Below, in pieces: positions 32,301 to 42,100 of a stretch of 64,000 nt of DNA; the stretch's first letter is position 1, and every line of letters begins with the position of its first letter. The DNA is from Kiritimatiellia bacterium (GTDB taxonomy: Bacteria; Verrucomicrobiota; Kiritimatiellia; UBA8416; YA12-FULL-48-11). Both the position numbers and the translations under genes were made by a program. The stretch is from contig JAQUPZ010000011.1 in assembly GCA_028716365.1 (NCBI GenBank), forward strand, positions 1 through 64,000, in the 5' to 3' direction. Under the pieces are notes generated by a model. The model did no database searches and had not been told where the DNA came from. It saw only the letters and a list, made by a program, of their open reading frames with translations.

Positions 32301-32948
32301 GCTGCCGTAGATTCGACGTCGAACCGGTGTGTCGGGACCAAGAGTGGTTCCGTAACCAACGCGACCGGTCTCATCGCGGACGGGCAGGAATTTAACGGTA
32401 GCGGCAGTTACTCTCTTGGGAATCCGTCCGCCCTGTGTATCACCAGTAACCAGACGATAGAAATGTGGTTGAAACCCAATGATTTTGGAACCAGGCGAAA
32501 TCCGTACAACAAGGCCTATGGAGGCGAGGGAACAATTACCATCGAGATGAGTGGTGCAGCCAATTACTACTACGGTCAAGTGGGCGCCGACGGTGGCCCG
32601 TGGCAAGAGTTAAGCATTTCCTCTGTCCTGCAAGCTGGTGCGTGGGACCATCTGGCCATCGTCCGGGATTTTGGGAGTACGAACCTGCAGTGGTACAAGA
32701 ACGGCTTACAAATCAATCGGGCAACTACCACCTACACATACGCTAAAGCATCGAGTCAAAACGCGGTGATCGGTGATGGATATGTCGATCCCTATATCGG
32801 CCTGCTTGACGAGATCCGGGTGTCGAACATGGCCCGTTCGTCAAATTGGATGTGGGCTTGTTATATGAACCAGGCTTCAAACGACGTGTTCAATTATTAT
32901 GGCGATGTCAGCAAACTCCTCAAAGGTACCGTGATTATCGTCAGGTAA
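20379..32948 (+). CDS. Giant PATR/PA14/DUF2341/LamG repeat protein, copy 3 (4189 aa)
   Basis: ATG 20379 follows GGAG by 8 nt, as in copies 2 and 4, and starts a signal peptide (cleavage likely after GLA, residue 20). PATR-like repeats are at ~130-163, ~664 and ~767-800. Then come an Fn3-like domain, a PA14-like domain of a type distinct from copies 4 and 5, and a second Fn3-like domain. Six units end near residues 1886, 2324, 2757, 3181, 3615 and 4153. Unit 1 carries the split DUF2341 with an inserted LamG. Unit 2 and unit 5 LamG domains are unlike those of the other copies; unit 6 LamG is of the copy 1/2 type. Calx-beta is at ~3738-3846. The tail is KLLKGTVIIVR. The N-terminus and unit 1 are closest to copy 5, not to the neighbouring copies. 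It is secreted; function is unknown. Confidence 0.93.
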   Translation: MIKRAILMIMVAFVPLSGLATDGVWTYNGSDNWTTASRWMNSQIADGVDGIADFSTVNITAARTVTLVTSRTIGTILFADAVTANFDWTLVRGTNIPSGILTLDVISGMPVINVSNRTATITAVIDGTKGFEKKGFGTLVLAATNVFTGPVFLNGGQITLDFTNSLAPANNIIDSSVPLIMGGGSTLLVSGRTNTVNNQAFSSLTVADGHNLINLVNGSTGQVNLAVGMISRQGNGFINFNPPTNGSITTTTPNVDGMLGCYATIRTNDWAANNGTNTIVPYTAYATNMFFSGFDTVIAGTNVTMTNATVRSLRFNNNPGFALSLVRTNIIETGAIMFTTNAAMASRITGGWLTSGTNELIIIDNRRVDRRATAANTNLDTTIIDRGSTSVAVRVVSYSSAIGLVNGSLTTFSRVNNTYSGGTYLYGGGLYIYGDGSLGAVPASPRTNITAVSGFNWLKSSTAVTIHSNRTIHINTNAYLVLDGANTLTVNGTITGSGVLLGPTNFGGTVILNGSNTMTGTIEVGNTGLRAIDGIGLPATANLRLATAGWSDGIFESTGTFTRALGPGPGQVAWGSTIYPYNKGGFAAVGGPLTVNIGGNATNLVWGQAYFNIGNPANHLLLGNSHSTHPVTWMNPIDFGGAGRCIGVTGTAIMQGVISGYNSLLVKFNAGTLVLAATNTYGGGSSGSSGTEIEQGTVNVSFDEALGTPPSAPTNNIRIIYGNGVLQAGADLVLSPTRNIWVENGYIGILDSSNHTMTVSGKVVGRGGMSKVGSGKVVLLGENGYWGVTTITNGDLVVNGSLPMDSSVMVTNAGFLGGTGIVGGPVMIFSGSGLVPGGTTNGGTLTINNTLAMNSGSVYNWRYDATTPGLVAVLNQVTLTSGGTYTLRIYDPNGSGEPANQSFTVMTWPDSVADPETNVTWNIEKPVGGGTEGWAIPQVTMDAVNNRILVTFQPAGFPAVDNGIGPSSIMTNTAVLNGNYTSTGATAEVYIYWGTSDGGTNKDNWANVYANGETSFGSFSNTVTNLYYGLRYYYRCYATNAVGDCWSPVTSSFTMLMPGVPVDGFRGSAFLSVPSGPSALNLNETSYNLSYSRVFTGSKAGTIPAMTEALQWNVVVTGQMYCPATPTGFYMFPGYDNTTLWPSVVAFSGQFIPRTSGTHNFRWTCDDLGMMYIDVNGDGVFQTSEGSLATAPAWNGANSQSLVADQPYNFMFMAWNGAAGGTVNLWMTEPGQAEVYVNPTLQPGMWKYIAGAGIANNSPSGIGTDSAILNAALSSSGTVSEVWVYWGLADCTNVASAWANSAYVGSYTDVVTAVNYTPTGLTPDARYYVRFRITNQLMNIWGDCQVFNTTFSPSVYPCKTKIMFSGYDKGETLTNFPALVVLSESITNFYYSQFMSGSGTDLRFTDESGVNELSYEMELWDPGDGLALWLKADAGVITNNNGNVVTWLDQSGLKNDAWALAGNGPLYVTNALNGLPILSFNGMMNYLRNTNWAPGFNLSGEMTYFFVSKQMTTNIGSAAGYFSQRASTGNDWDNNAALDIEYRVPNAGTNGLRYYRNNNPSLDIVTNSMVFKIDVIRVNTNGARTYINGDAKLTSAVSFASALNPIEYAIGARLSPSGVGSYGKTDFAEIILYRKALTDAQMNEVGYYLKTKYNLTAPNYASAGYSPTTGQSYVWVKVPEFTNNCSIWAYWGNPNATFTNAYTTNGSVWSEGYLGVWHMQSTNVTDSTSNRYNITGWTYTTNAGGAIGMGQGFNGSNAYVGVGNIRVASDISVEAWAYSTNVNQNGIILGKNPVSSQWQLFTEGGSLKWRATLGDVTLAAPSGSNWHYVAGVQSISDASLYVDGELGASGTIGVIADGAGYVDIGRYNSGYYFNGALDEIRLSSVMRSSNWLWASFMNQASNSVFAGFGTPITISSSVATNITTTSAVLNATFTVLGSSGDVWAFWGLSDGGTNAAGWVSSNFVGTYTDVFSTNISCTVTGLLPDTTYYFTFLATNTQDKVWAKPSKTLETLFSPSVYPHKMKITFSGYDKPETLTNFPFLVTFSEDLPGFAYGQFKPGATDLRFADESGTNELNYEIECWNTNGSSYVWVQVPQLTSNSSIWAYWGNANAVVAPACVTNGTTWGSDFRSVWHLNEQVMDELTTGAHSNSSPNIITAIQGKNSYTNGQIGGGQYFDGDDYINCGNNAILRPTNQISISAWVKPSANLEVARYREIYRKEDGERHLFSFQEYATILSFGLATGGSYTELDVPIYPGDFMNGWHLLTATYNGSVKKVYRDGVEIGSENRSGALSMSGTANGYMACMAGSSEFLDGGLDEMRIESAGRSSNWVWACWLNQSSSGSFVTYVPETGIKNVSASAITATSAVLNATLYASNTTFDVSVYWGTNNCGTNITLWANTNYVGSWTNVDSTNISCLVTGLVSEVMYYYRFSATNAANSFQAPDVLDFRTLFSSESLAAYPYRMPITFSGYTALETLTNFPVLVVLNEGTNGFFYNQLQPAGIDLRFVDEATNELNYEIESWNTNGSSYIWVQVPQLTNNCSIWAYWGDPDASAPAYLTNGAAWNTNFMGVWHLHANAQDSTINRYHGMAYGGLNSAPVAGLVGNAWNFDGLDNAIRVSRMIQEDFTIAFWMKAGANSAGGAQWYNGTGLIDAYVAANSNDFGVSYNNQLATFGTGGTDASLSSGTTYINDKNWHYIVATRVRSTGLKKIYVDGVDCGTQTGTTNVLNKPLRIAFGQLQTLANYFIGSLDEIEISNMDHSSNWIWACYMNQASNSVFNPAGGVEGGFQPSINNHTGASGVTLNSANLNGYLVSTGGSQTAVSVYWGTTDGGTNKEVWANTNDFVVTGVGLLATNVTGLTCTEKYYYRFYASNSYGDCWAPSSAGFSPPRYKMKVQFGGYDKDETLTNFPALVMFAEGSKSFSYGQCTTTNGSDLRFANSNETVILNHEIEKWDVNGNSYVWVQVPELVSNGWVWAYWGGSDTNAPSYSTNGATWSQNYLGVWHFNSMNTSYKYPDSTSHRFDGLNFGCDTIQGQIGGAVDIGVAPKYIDATGIASASGSYTFHYWMKTTTTSGDTRVIDVQSGRLITTILGGQLRYYQGGSWNTTGYGYVNNGAWRHVAYVFNGNPAVNTAWVYLDGVLVGTSGYTNRPINGNARIGCDYSSQGTAAHYDGAMDEFQLSTVTRSSNWVWACYMNQGSNSVFNTPVPVESATLPVINNNGGVTNVTMSSACINGYLASTGSTPTVVSVCWGETDGGTNKLAWANVIDFGITGIGPLTTNVTGLSVASTYYYRYYASNSSGECWAPCSTVFSPVRCQMKITFTGYDRPEILTNFPALVVFSEGVNGFSYSQCTSTNGAELRFVNSNETMMLNYEIEKWNTNGSSYVWVQVPELVDSNTFVWAYWGGADTNPPACTMNGTTWSQNFGGVWHMSESVTNAGVQRDSTANQNNGAFVDINRTSSAGIDGLIDGANHFSGDADYINVANSASIQPTNSITVEVWAKSDNPTWNNFGYLMSKRSSYVLHPNQGSTSFRLIVFDGTGVNHEISYTPAEIMGWHHYAGSYDGSTERLYFDGVQVSSTAWTGSITNDMGYLTIGLDDGLNRYLAGWLDEARVSSVARSSNWIWACYMNQASNSSFMTSSLLVSNDGGATNITANTADLRGRLYFDDGVTTYAWVCYGKTDGGYIVTNWQFVEYLDAQPPGLLTAYIGSLDADTTYYYRYFASNSVRSAWASPSVSFFTGQANIQATDASASEMGPDAGMFTVYRPEAATNTSWIVNYMLGGTAVNGVDYTALSGSVIIPAGQTNATITVTPVEDLLIESDETVTATLMSGCYVIGPQSNAVVTIHDTLFNSWPYRFKITFPGYINPEAEILTNFPALVMFGTNITNFAYSTFTLPANGDDLRFGNSNETMMLNYEIERWNTGGNSYVWVQVPELVDTNTCIWAYWGNRNVTTAPAYTTNGSTWSQGYAGVWHLNNAAVDSTSNRCVGTKSGSVTNATGLIADGQEFNGSGSYSLGNPSALCITSNQTIEMWLKPNDFGTRRNPYNKAYGGEGTITIEMSGAANYYYGQVGADGGPWQELSISSVLQAGAWDHLAIVRDFGSTNLQWYKNGLQINRATTTYTYAKASSQNAVIGDGYVDPYIGLLDEIRVSNMARSSNWMWACYMNQASNDVFNYYGDVSKLLKGTVIIVR
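24978..25177 (+). repeat. 200-bp near-identical tract shared with copy 5 (partner 51303-51502)
   Basis: Read by eye, these 200 bases inside the unit 1 inserted LamG match 51303-51502 with a single difference (AGC versus AAC). Bases on both sides diverge clearly, including at third codon positions. This is the signature expected of a recent gene-conversion patch between copies 3 and 5. Confidence 0.75.
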
Positions 32949-32954
32949 ACGTCG

Positions 32955-33010
32955 GTATTTATCTTACTCTTAACCCTCCTCTTAATCGTCCCTCTCTTCC
33001 CTCCCTCCGT
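32955..33010 (+). other. Pyrimidine-rich tract after copy 3
   Basis: A long C/T-rich stretch (CTCTT, CCTCC, TCGTCC motifs) follows the stop codon. It is related to, but more degraded than, the tracts after copies 1 and 2. This gap (32949-33175) is the only one between giant genes without the GTAGCC palindromic repeat. The rest of it holds the promoter and a ~117-base leader with no other recognisable feature. Confidence 0.35.
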
Positions 33011-33030
33011 TAAATTGTAGTTTTTTGTCT

Positions 33031-33058
33031 TTGATGACTTAGCGTTTTATTGTATTAT
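33031..33058 (+). promoter_or_regulatory. Promoter-like element of giant gene copy 4
   Basis: TTGATG (33031-33036), 16 bp, TATTAT (33053-33058), 117 bp before the start codon. The interior GCGTTTTATTG aligns with the copy 2 element. Confidence 0.65.
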
Positions 33059-33175
33059 AAATCAGCGGTGGTTTATTGGTTTTTTATAGGAAACTGAGGC
33101 TTTCCTGCTGTTTAGATGGCTTGCTGCAGGAAATTGCTGTATTTTTTGTCTGGTAACGGGACCGGAGTGAGAGAG

Positions 33176-36100
33176 ATGAACAGACGAACACTTTTGTGTG
33201 TTATCATGGTTGCGCTTTTGCCGTTGTCCGGCTTTGCCACGAACGGTGTATGGAATTCCAATGCGGATGATAACTGGACAACTGCCAGCCGCTGGGTGAA
33301 TAACCAGATTGCTGGTGGTATTGACGGTGTAGCTGATTTTTCCCAGGTAGATATCAGTCCTTCCAGGTTTGTGACCCTGAACGGAGACCGTACGATAGGA
33401 ACCATCATTGTTGGCGACTTCATGTGGCCGGATCGCGAAAGGACGTTTCGACGTCCTGGTACATTGACGCTGGAGGTAACCAGCGGCATACCGGTTATTA
33501 ACGTAGTGAATCGTTCAATGACGAACACGGCGGTGATAGCCGGTACTCAAGGGTTTGAGAAACAAGGGAACGGCATCCTGCTTCTTGCCGCTGCGAATAT
33601 TTTCACGGGTCCGGTGGTTTTACAGCGTGGTCAGGTAACTCTTGATTTCAGTGGGACCTTGTCTCCGGTCGATAACATCATAGACGCCGGCTCAACGTTG
33701 ACCATGGACGGCGCCATCCTCAGGCTGCAGGGTGCTAATACCATTGCTAATAGTCAGACTTTCAACGGTCTGGAGCTGCGCGATGGCAATAATGTGATAA
33801 GTCTCACCAATGGTTCCGGAGGAACAGTTACCCTTAATCTTGGAGCAATCACTCGAAACACAGGCTTTGTGGATTTCTGTCCGCCGGCGCCGGGTAAAGG
33901 CGGAATAATTACGGTGACGCCGAATATGGACGGGATACTCGGCTGTTATGCGACAATATATACAAATGACTGGGCAGCCAACAACGGCGCCAATACCATT
34001 GTCGTCTATACGGCATATGCCTCCAACATATTCCTGCCGGGTTTCAACACGATGGTGACCACCAATTGCACCATGACGAATGCGACGGTGAACAGCCTGC
34101 GGTTTAATAATAACCCTGGATTTACTCTGACTCTCAACGGGACGAACACCATATCCGCCGGCGGCATCATGTTTACGACCAATTCTGCGATGGCTTCAAG
34201 GATATATAGCGGCGGCTGGCTGACTTCCGGGACCAATGAGCTGATAATCATCGATAACCATAAATTTGATCGGAGAAGTACTGCAACCTACAACACCAAT
34301 ATCGATGCGGTGGTTACAGACAGGGGTACAACGTCTGTTGCGGTGAGGGTGGCGTCTTATACCAGTGTCTTTGGCACTCAGAATGGAAGTCTGACCACAT
34401 TGGCGAGGACGAACAATACTTATAGCGGCGGTACGTATCTGTATGGCGGGGGCTTGTACGTTTATGGCGATGGATCGTTTGGCAAGGTGCCCGCCACGCC
34501 GCAGACGAACATCATTGCCGCTAGTGGATTTAATTGGATTAAGCCCAGGTATGCCATGACGACTGATGTTAATCGCATTATTTCCATAAGTACCAACGCG
34601 TTTCTGGTTCTGGATGGAGGTAGTTACGCCCTTACAATCAACGGAGAGATTACCGGGTCAGGTGTTCTTCTGGGGCCGCCATATGTTACCGGACAGCCTG
34701 TTATTCTGAATGGTTCCAACACAATGACCGGGACTATTGAGGCCAATAATAATGCTTTACGGATGACGAATACTTTCAGTCTGCCGCCAACCGCGAATTT
34801 ACGGCTGGCAGGTGATGACTGGGGCTGGGACCAGGGTATTGTGGAAATGAACGGTACATTCACGCGTGATCTTGGATTTGGTCCCAACCAGGTGGCCTGG
34901 CTTAGCACTATTTACGGTACTGCTGAGCGCAGCGGCGGTTTTGCGGCCGTGGGCGGGCCATTGACGGTCAATATCGGTGGTCAGGGTTCAAACCTTGTCT
35001 GGGGCCAGAACTATTTCAACGTTAGCGCCTTTTTTAATTTTGGCAGTTATTACAGTACTCATCCTGTCACATGGATAAATCCCATATACCTTAATTCAAC
35101 AGGTGACAGGCGGATTAATGTGCGAGGTACGGCCATCATGCAGGGGGCCCTTTTGGGAATAGATTGCATGTTGATCAAGAGCGCGCCGGGCACTTTAGTT
35201 TTGGCGGCTACAAATACTTACGAAATGACCCGGATAGAGCAGGGCACAATAATGGCCTACTGTGATGCTAACCTGGGCACCGCTCCATTGACGCCAACCA
35301 ATAACATCCTGGTTTCAGGTTATGGGGTGCTTCAGGCCGGTGCCGACCTTGTGGTTGGGAATACGCGTAACATCTGGATTTACAGTACCTTCGGAATACT
35401 CGACTCGAGCAATTATGTCATGACGGTTCTGGGGGCAGTTCACGGGTTGGGCGGCCTGGGCAAGGCCGGCAGTGGCCAGGTTGTGTTGTCGAGTGAGAAT
35501 ACATATGCCGGGCCGACGATGATCAGTAATGGAACACTGGTTGTGAATGGTTCTTTGTATGTCGACAGCGTTGTGGCTGCGACCAACACGGGTTTCCTTG
35601 GCGGGACCGGCGTGGTGAACGGGCCGGTAATTGTCTTTTCCGGGTCTGGCCTGATGCCGGGCGGGACAAATAGCGGTGGGACGCTGACTCTGAAGAATAA
35701 ATTGACCATGGATTCCGGGTCAATTTATGGGTGGCGGTATGATTCGAATTCAGGCCTTGTTGCGGTTTCGAACCAGATAACGCTTACTTCCGGTGGAACG
35801 TATACGCTGAGGTTGTATAATCCGAACGGGTTGGCAGAACCTGTAAACCAGCAGTTTACCATAATGACTTGGCCGGACAGTGTTACTGATCCTGACACAA
35901 ACATAACCTGGATCATTGAGAAACCTGCAGGTGGTGGGGCGGAAGGCTGGGCTGTACCGCAGATTACCATGGACACGGTGTTAAACCGGATCCTTATTAC
36001 CTTCCCAGCGGCTGGATTTCCGGCAGTGGATAATGGCGCTGGTGCGAGCAGTATTCTTACCAATACAGCGGTTTTGAACGGGAATTATACCTCTACAGGA

Positions 36101-39100
36101 GCAACTGCAAGTGCATGGATATACTGGGGCACATCGGATGGAGGTACGAACAAAGCTAACTGGCAGTGGGTTTGTACAAATGGGTTAACCAGCTATGGCG
36201 CTTTTTCAAATGCTGTATCGGATCTTTACTATGGCTTCCGATACTACTATCGCTGCTATGCATCGAATGCTGTGGGTGAATGCTGGAATCCTGTTTCCAG
36301 CAGTTTTGTTACACTTCCGCCTGGCAATTATGCCGATGGTCTGCGCGGTTCGCTTTTCCTGAATGATTACCAAAGCGATTTTCCTCTTCGTTTGGATAAT
36401 GCCGCGTATAACATATCTGCTACCAGGGTATTTACCGGTTACAAGTCAGGTACTATCCTTGCGATGGCAGAAGCTCCGCAGTGGAATGTAATCGCAACCG
36501 GGGAAATTTCCGCATTTAGAATGTTTGTTGGATTTCCTTCGTCGGAATACTTTATATCGGCGATCTGCGGTCAGTTTATCCCCAGGTTTACGGGTGTTCA
36601 CAATTTCCGGTGGGATTGTGATGACTGGGGAATGATGTATCTTGACCTGAACGGTAATGGTACTTTCGAGTACAGTGAAGGCAGTGTAGCTGGTCTACCG
36701 GCATGGTATGGGAACCTTATCGTAACCCTGACAGCAGGTCAGCCGTATAATTTCATCTTTATGACGAAGGAGAATGCCGGCGGTGAAACGCAAAATTTCT
36801 TTATTACTGAACCAGGTCAGGCAGAAGCGCGCGTCAATGTTGCTCTCCAGGCGGGGATGTGGCGGTATTGCCTGGGCGGGGCGGGAATAAGTAACGATGT
36901 GCCTTCCGATGTTGGGACAACTTCAGCCGTATTTAATGCGGTATTGTCCTCTTCCAATGCGGTATCAGAAGTATGGGCATACTGGGGGCCGGTTGATTGT
37001 ACGAATTTTGCTTCTGTTTGGGCGAATTCTGCCTATATGGGTTCCTTCACCAATGTTGCCACCAATTTGAGTTACCTGGCGACGGGGCTCATGCCTGATA
37101 CTCCGTATTATGTTCGATTCAGCGCCACGAATGTTTTGTCCACTACGTGGAGTGATGTCAGGAGTTTCAGGACGGTGTATCAGCCCTCGGTTGAAGCTGG
37201 CCTGGCAAGTCCCTGCCGGACGAGGATAACATTCAGCGGGTATAACAAGGGCGAGACGCTGACGAACTTCCCTGTGCTTGTTGTGTTGAGCGAAAGCATG
37301 ACCAATTTCCTGTACAGCCAGTTTGCTTCAGGTTCGGGTGCTGATCTGCGGTTTACGGATGAGGCGCAGACGAATGAACTTTGTTACGAGATTGAACAGT
37401 GGAACCCCGGCTGTTTTACCGGTCTTCCGTCCGGCGTGGCATTGTGGCTCAAGGCGGATGTGGGTGTATTGACCAATACCAGCGGGAATGTAACCAACTG
37501 GTTGGACCAGTCGGGCTGGGGTCGTGACGCGAATAATTACTTGGGTGATCCGGCTGTTGTTACCAACAAGCTTGGTGGCAAGCCTGTGGTAAACTTTGAC
37601 GGCAATGATGCGGTTTATACCTCGTTTAATTTTGACTATCTGCAGCAGTACACGGTTTTCTCGGTTGCCCGGTATACGGGACCAGATACTTATGGACGTG
37701 TCATAGCCTGTGCTTCCGGCCGTAACTGGATTTTTGGTTTCTACAGTAATGGTGACGAAAGGTGGCATTTCGATGGCTGGATCTATAACGCAGGTACCGC
37801 CAATACCAACTGGCACCTGCATGCCGGTACGATGAACAATGATTCTGATCCGAAGGCCAATTTATGGAAAGACGGCAACCAGCTGGGATTTAACCTTACC
37901 GGTTCATCCGATAACTATTTCAAGCCGGGGCGCGTAGAGCTTGGTGGCTATAATGCCCCCGGCCAGAACGAAATGTCGAAAAGTGAAGTTGCCGAAGTGA
38001 TTATCTTTGATCACGTACTGACATCTAATGAACTTAACCAGGTGGGTGGTTACCTGTCGCAGAAGTACGGATTAACCTCGCCTTATACGGCGACAACAGG
38101 AGAATCCTATGTATGGGTCAAGGTGCCGGAATTTACGAACAACTGTACCATCTGGGCGTACTGGGGCAATACCAACGCCGCTGTTGCGCCTGCTTATACC
38201 ACGAATGGATCGGTGTGGTCGGAAGGATACCTGGGCGTATGGCACATGAACCGGACGAACTTGCTGGATTCCTCATCCAATCATTACAATGCGACGTTGT
38301 GGAATTCCGATGTTGTTTCAACTGGATTATTTGGCATGGCGCAGAATTTTTATTCGATTACCAATTCCTATGTGGGATTGGGAACCATAAGAATTGCGTC
38401 GGACATAAGTGTTGAGGCATGGGCATATTCGACGAATTTCAATCAGAACGGGGTTATCCTCGGGAAAAATCCTGTGAACTCGCGATGGCAGTTGTTCTTT
38501 GAGGGTTCATCGTTGAAATGGAGGGCGTCGGGCGGTGATGTGACTGTATCGGTGCCTTCCAGTAACAACTGGCATTACCTTGCTGCGGTGCAGAGCGGGA
38601 CGGATGCCAGCCTGTATACCAATGGTGTACTGGGATCATCGGGTACGATTGGGGCGATAGCCGATGGAAGCGGTTCTGTGGATATCGGGCGTTATAACAG
38701 CGGCTATTACTTTAACGGTATGATTGATGAGATCAGGCTGTCCAGTGTTGTGCGTTCATCGAACTGGTTGTGGGCCTGTTGGATGAACTTGGCATCTAAT
38801 AACATGTTCAGTGCCTGCCAGCCTGCGGTTGGGATACAGAATCTGGCAGCGACGAACATAACGTCTACCTCTGCGGTATTGAACGCGACGCTTTACACCA
38901 CCGGCCTGGTAACTGATGTTGTGGCGTACTGGGGTGCGAGTGACGGCGGGACCAATCCGGCGGCATGGGCGAGCAGTAATCTTGTGGGTTCATTCACCAA
39001 TATTCTTTCCACGAACATCAGCTGTACGGTGACAAGCCTGTTGTCCGGAGTTGATTATTACTTCACGTTCCGGGCGGTAAGCGCGGAGGCCAGTCCCTGG

Positions 39101-42100
39101 GCATCGAGTTCGGAGAGTTTCAGAACGCTGGCCGGGTTATCGGGGTTCCCGTACAAGATGAAGATCACGTTCAGCGGATACGACCGGGCTGAGACGCTGA
39201 CGAACTTCCCGGCGCTGGTGACCTTCAACGAAGGTTTACCAAGTTTCCTGTACAGTCAGTTCCAGGCGGGAGCGACCGACTTGCGGTTCGTCGATGAAGG
39301 CGAGACCAGAGAATTGAACTACGAGATAGATACATGGAACACGAACGGCAGTTCGTATGTCTGGGTGCAGGTACCGGAGCTTGCAAATGGTAGTTCGATC
39401 TGGGCGTACTGGGGCAATCCCGGCATGACGGTTGCACCTGCTTATACAGCCAATGGCGCCACATGGTCCTCGAATTATTACCGAGGCGTCTGGCACATGA
39501 AGGAACCGAACGCGGTGGATTCCACGTGGTTGAAGAACAACGGGACAGGCGTCGGGAACACTAATACTGACGGCAGGATTGGTGGCGCACAGGGCTTCGA
39601 CAATAGCTACATTCAGATAGCGAACGAGAATAATTTCGATATTAACGACAAGCTGACAGTTTCAGCCTGGGTGCGGGTGGACGGTGACTGGCGTACCGGC
39701 TGGCAGGCTTTTATGAGCAAGGATGGGGAGGGTGAGGGATGGCAGATCCGCAGGTATTCAGGCAATGATACTCTATCTTTTTGTATGAGAGGCACCACGG
39801 CTAACGATGATTGTGCGAATGGTATTTCGACTGCGGTCAAGGATGGCCAATGGCATTATCTGTTTGGCGTGTATGATTATACGCAGAGGTGCCTGTATGT
39901 TGACGGGGTTGTAGACAGTAATTTTACCGATACGGGATATCTCGCTCTTGATAATGAGCCCGTCAGGATAGGCGCCAACAACAGTGCCGGTAACCGGCAC
40001 AGGGGACCTATCGACGAGGTACGCATAGAGAATGCGGCCCGTTCGTCCAACTGGATGTGGGCATGCTGGTTGAACCAGGCGTCGAACAGCTTCTTCAACA
40101 CCTGTTCTGCAGCGAACGGGATCAGGAACCTTTCTGCTTCGGACATCACGTCCACGTCGGCGGTCATGAATGCCACGCTGTATGCATCGAACGCGACGTT
40201 TGATGTTTCGGTATACTGGGGTACGAACAACTGTGGTACGAATATTACGTTATGGGCCAATACCAACTATGTCGGATCATGGACGAATGTCGATTCCACC
40301 AACATCAGTTGCCTGGTGACAGGGCTTGTTTCCGATGTCCTGTATTACTACAGATTCAGCGCCACGAATGCGGCAAATAGTTACCAGGCCCCGGATACCC
40401 TTGATTTCAGGACACTGTTCTCATCGGAGTCACTGGCAGCATATCCGTACAGGATGCCGATCACGTTCAGCGGATATACCGCGCTTGAGACGTTGACGAA
40501 CTTTCCTGCGCTGGTGGTGTTGAATGAGGGTACAAATGGATTTTTCTATAATCAGTTAAGGTCCACAGGGACAGACCTGAGATTTACGGATGAGGCGACA
40601 AACGAGTTGAGTTATGAGATTGAGCAGTGGAACCCAGGCGGCAATTCGTACGTATGGGTGAAGGTGCCCGAGTTTACGAACAATTGTTTGATCTGGGCGT
40701 ACTGGGGAAATGCCGATGCAGCAGTTCCTGAGTATCTGACCAATGGTGCAGTGTGGAACACGAATTTCAAGGGTGTATGGCATCTGCATGCTAACGCGCA
40801 GGATTCCACGGCCAACCGTTATGACGGGATAGTATATGGCGGCGGGAACTCCGCGCCCACGGATGGTATTATAGGGAACTCGTGGAATTTTGACGGATTG
40901 GACAATGCGGTGCGTGTGAGCCGCATGATCCAGGATGATTTCACGATAGCCTGCTGGATGAAGGCCGGTGCGAGCAGTCCTATAGGGCCGCAGTGGACCA
41001 ACGGCTGGGGGCTTGTTGATGCGAACGTCAGCGGAGTGCAGAATGATTTTGGTCTTGCGTATAATACCAACCAGGCGTCTTTTGGAACTGGTAATCCTGA
41101 CCAGACGATTTCGGCTGGACCGCAGATCAATGACCTGCAGTGGCACTATGTGGTGGCCACCAGGGTGAGATCGACCGGAGTGAAGAACCTCTATGTGGAC
41201 GGCATGTATTGCGGCACGCAGACAAGCACCACCAACCGGTTGACCACACCGGGTGTGATAGCGTTCGGGCAGATGCAGATGTGGCTCAATTATTATAACG
41301 GCAGGATTGACGAGGTTGAGATATCGGATGTCGAGCGTTCGGCGAACTGGATATGGGCGAGCTACATGAACCAGGCGTCAAACAGTGTGTTTAGTTCCGA
41401 AGGTTTTGTGGAGGGCGGGACTGTACCTTATATCAACAACCATAATGGCGCGTCAGATGTAATGATGAATTCAGCGAGCCTGAATGGTTACCTTGTATCC
41501 ACCGGAGGCGCTTCTACGGCTGTTTCGGTATACTGGGGGACGACGGATGGAGGTACGAATAAAGGGAGCTGGGTAAGCAGGGAAGATTTTATTGTAACAG
41601 GTACAGATCTTCTGACGACGAATGTTACCGGGCTGGTAAGCGGGGCCAAGTATTACTACCGGTTCTACGCCAGTAATTCATTTGGAGACTGCTGGGCGCC
41701 TTCGAGCGCGAGTTTTTCGCCGTCGCGGTACAGGATGAAGGTGCAGTTCGGCGGGTATGACAAGCCGGAGACACTGACGAACTTCCCGGCGCTGGTGATG
41801 TTTGCCGATGGCTCGAACGGGTTCTCCTACAGTCAATGTACAACAACCAACGGCATTGAACTGCGTTTTGCCAATTCGAACGAAACACAGATACTGAACC
41901 ATGAAATTGAGAAATGGGACACGAACGGCAGTTCGTATGTCTGGGTACAGGTACCGGAACTAGTGGATACGAATACTTGTGTCTGGGCGTACTGGGGCGG
42001 ATCGGACACAAATGTGCCGGTGTGTTTGACGAACGGCGCCGCATGGTCACAGGATTACCTTGCGGTCTGGCATTTTAACGCAACAAACACTATTTCCAAG

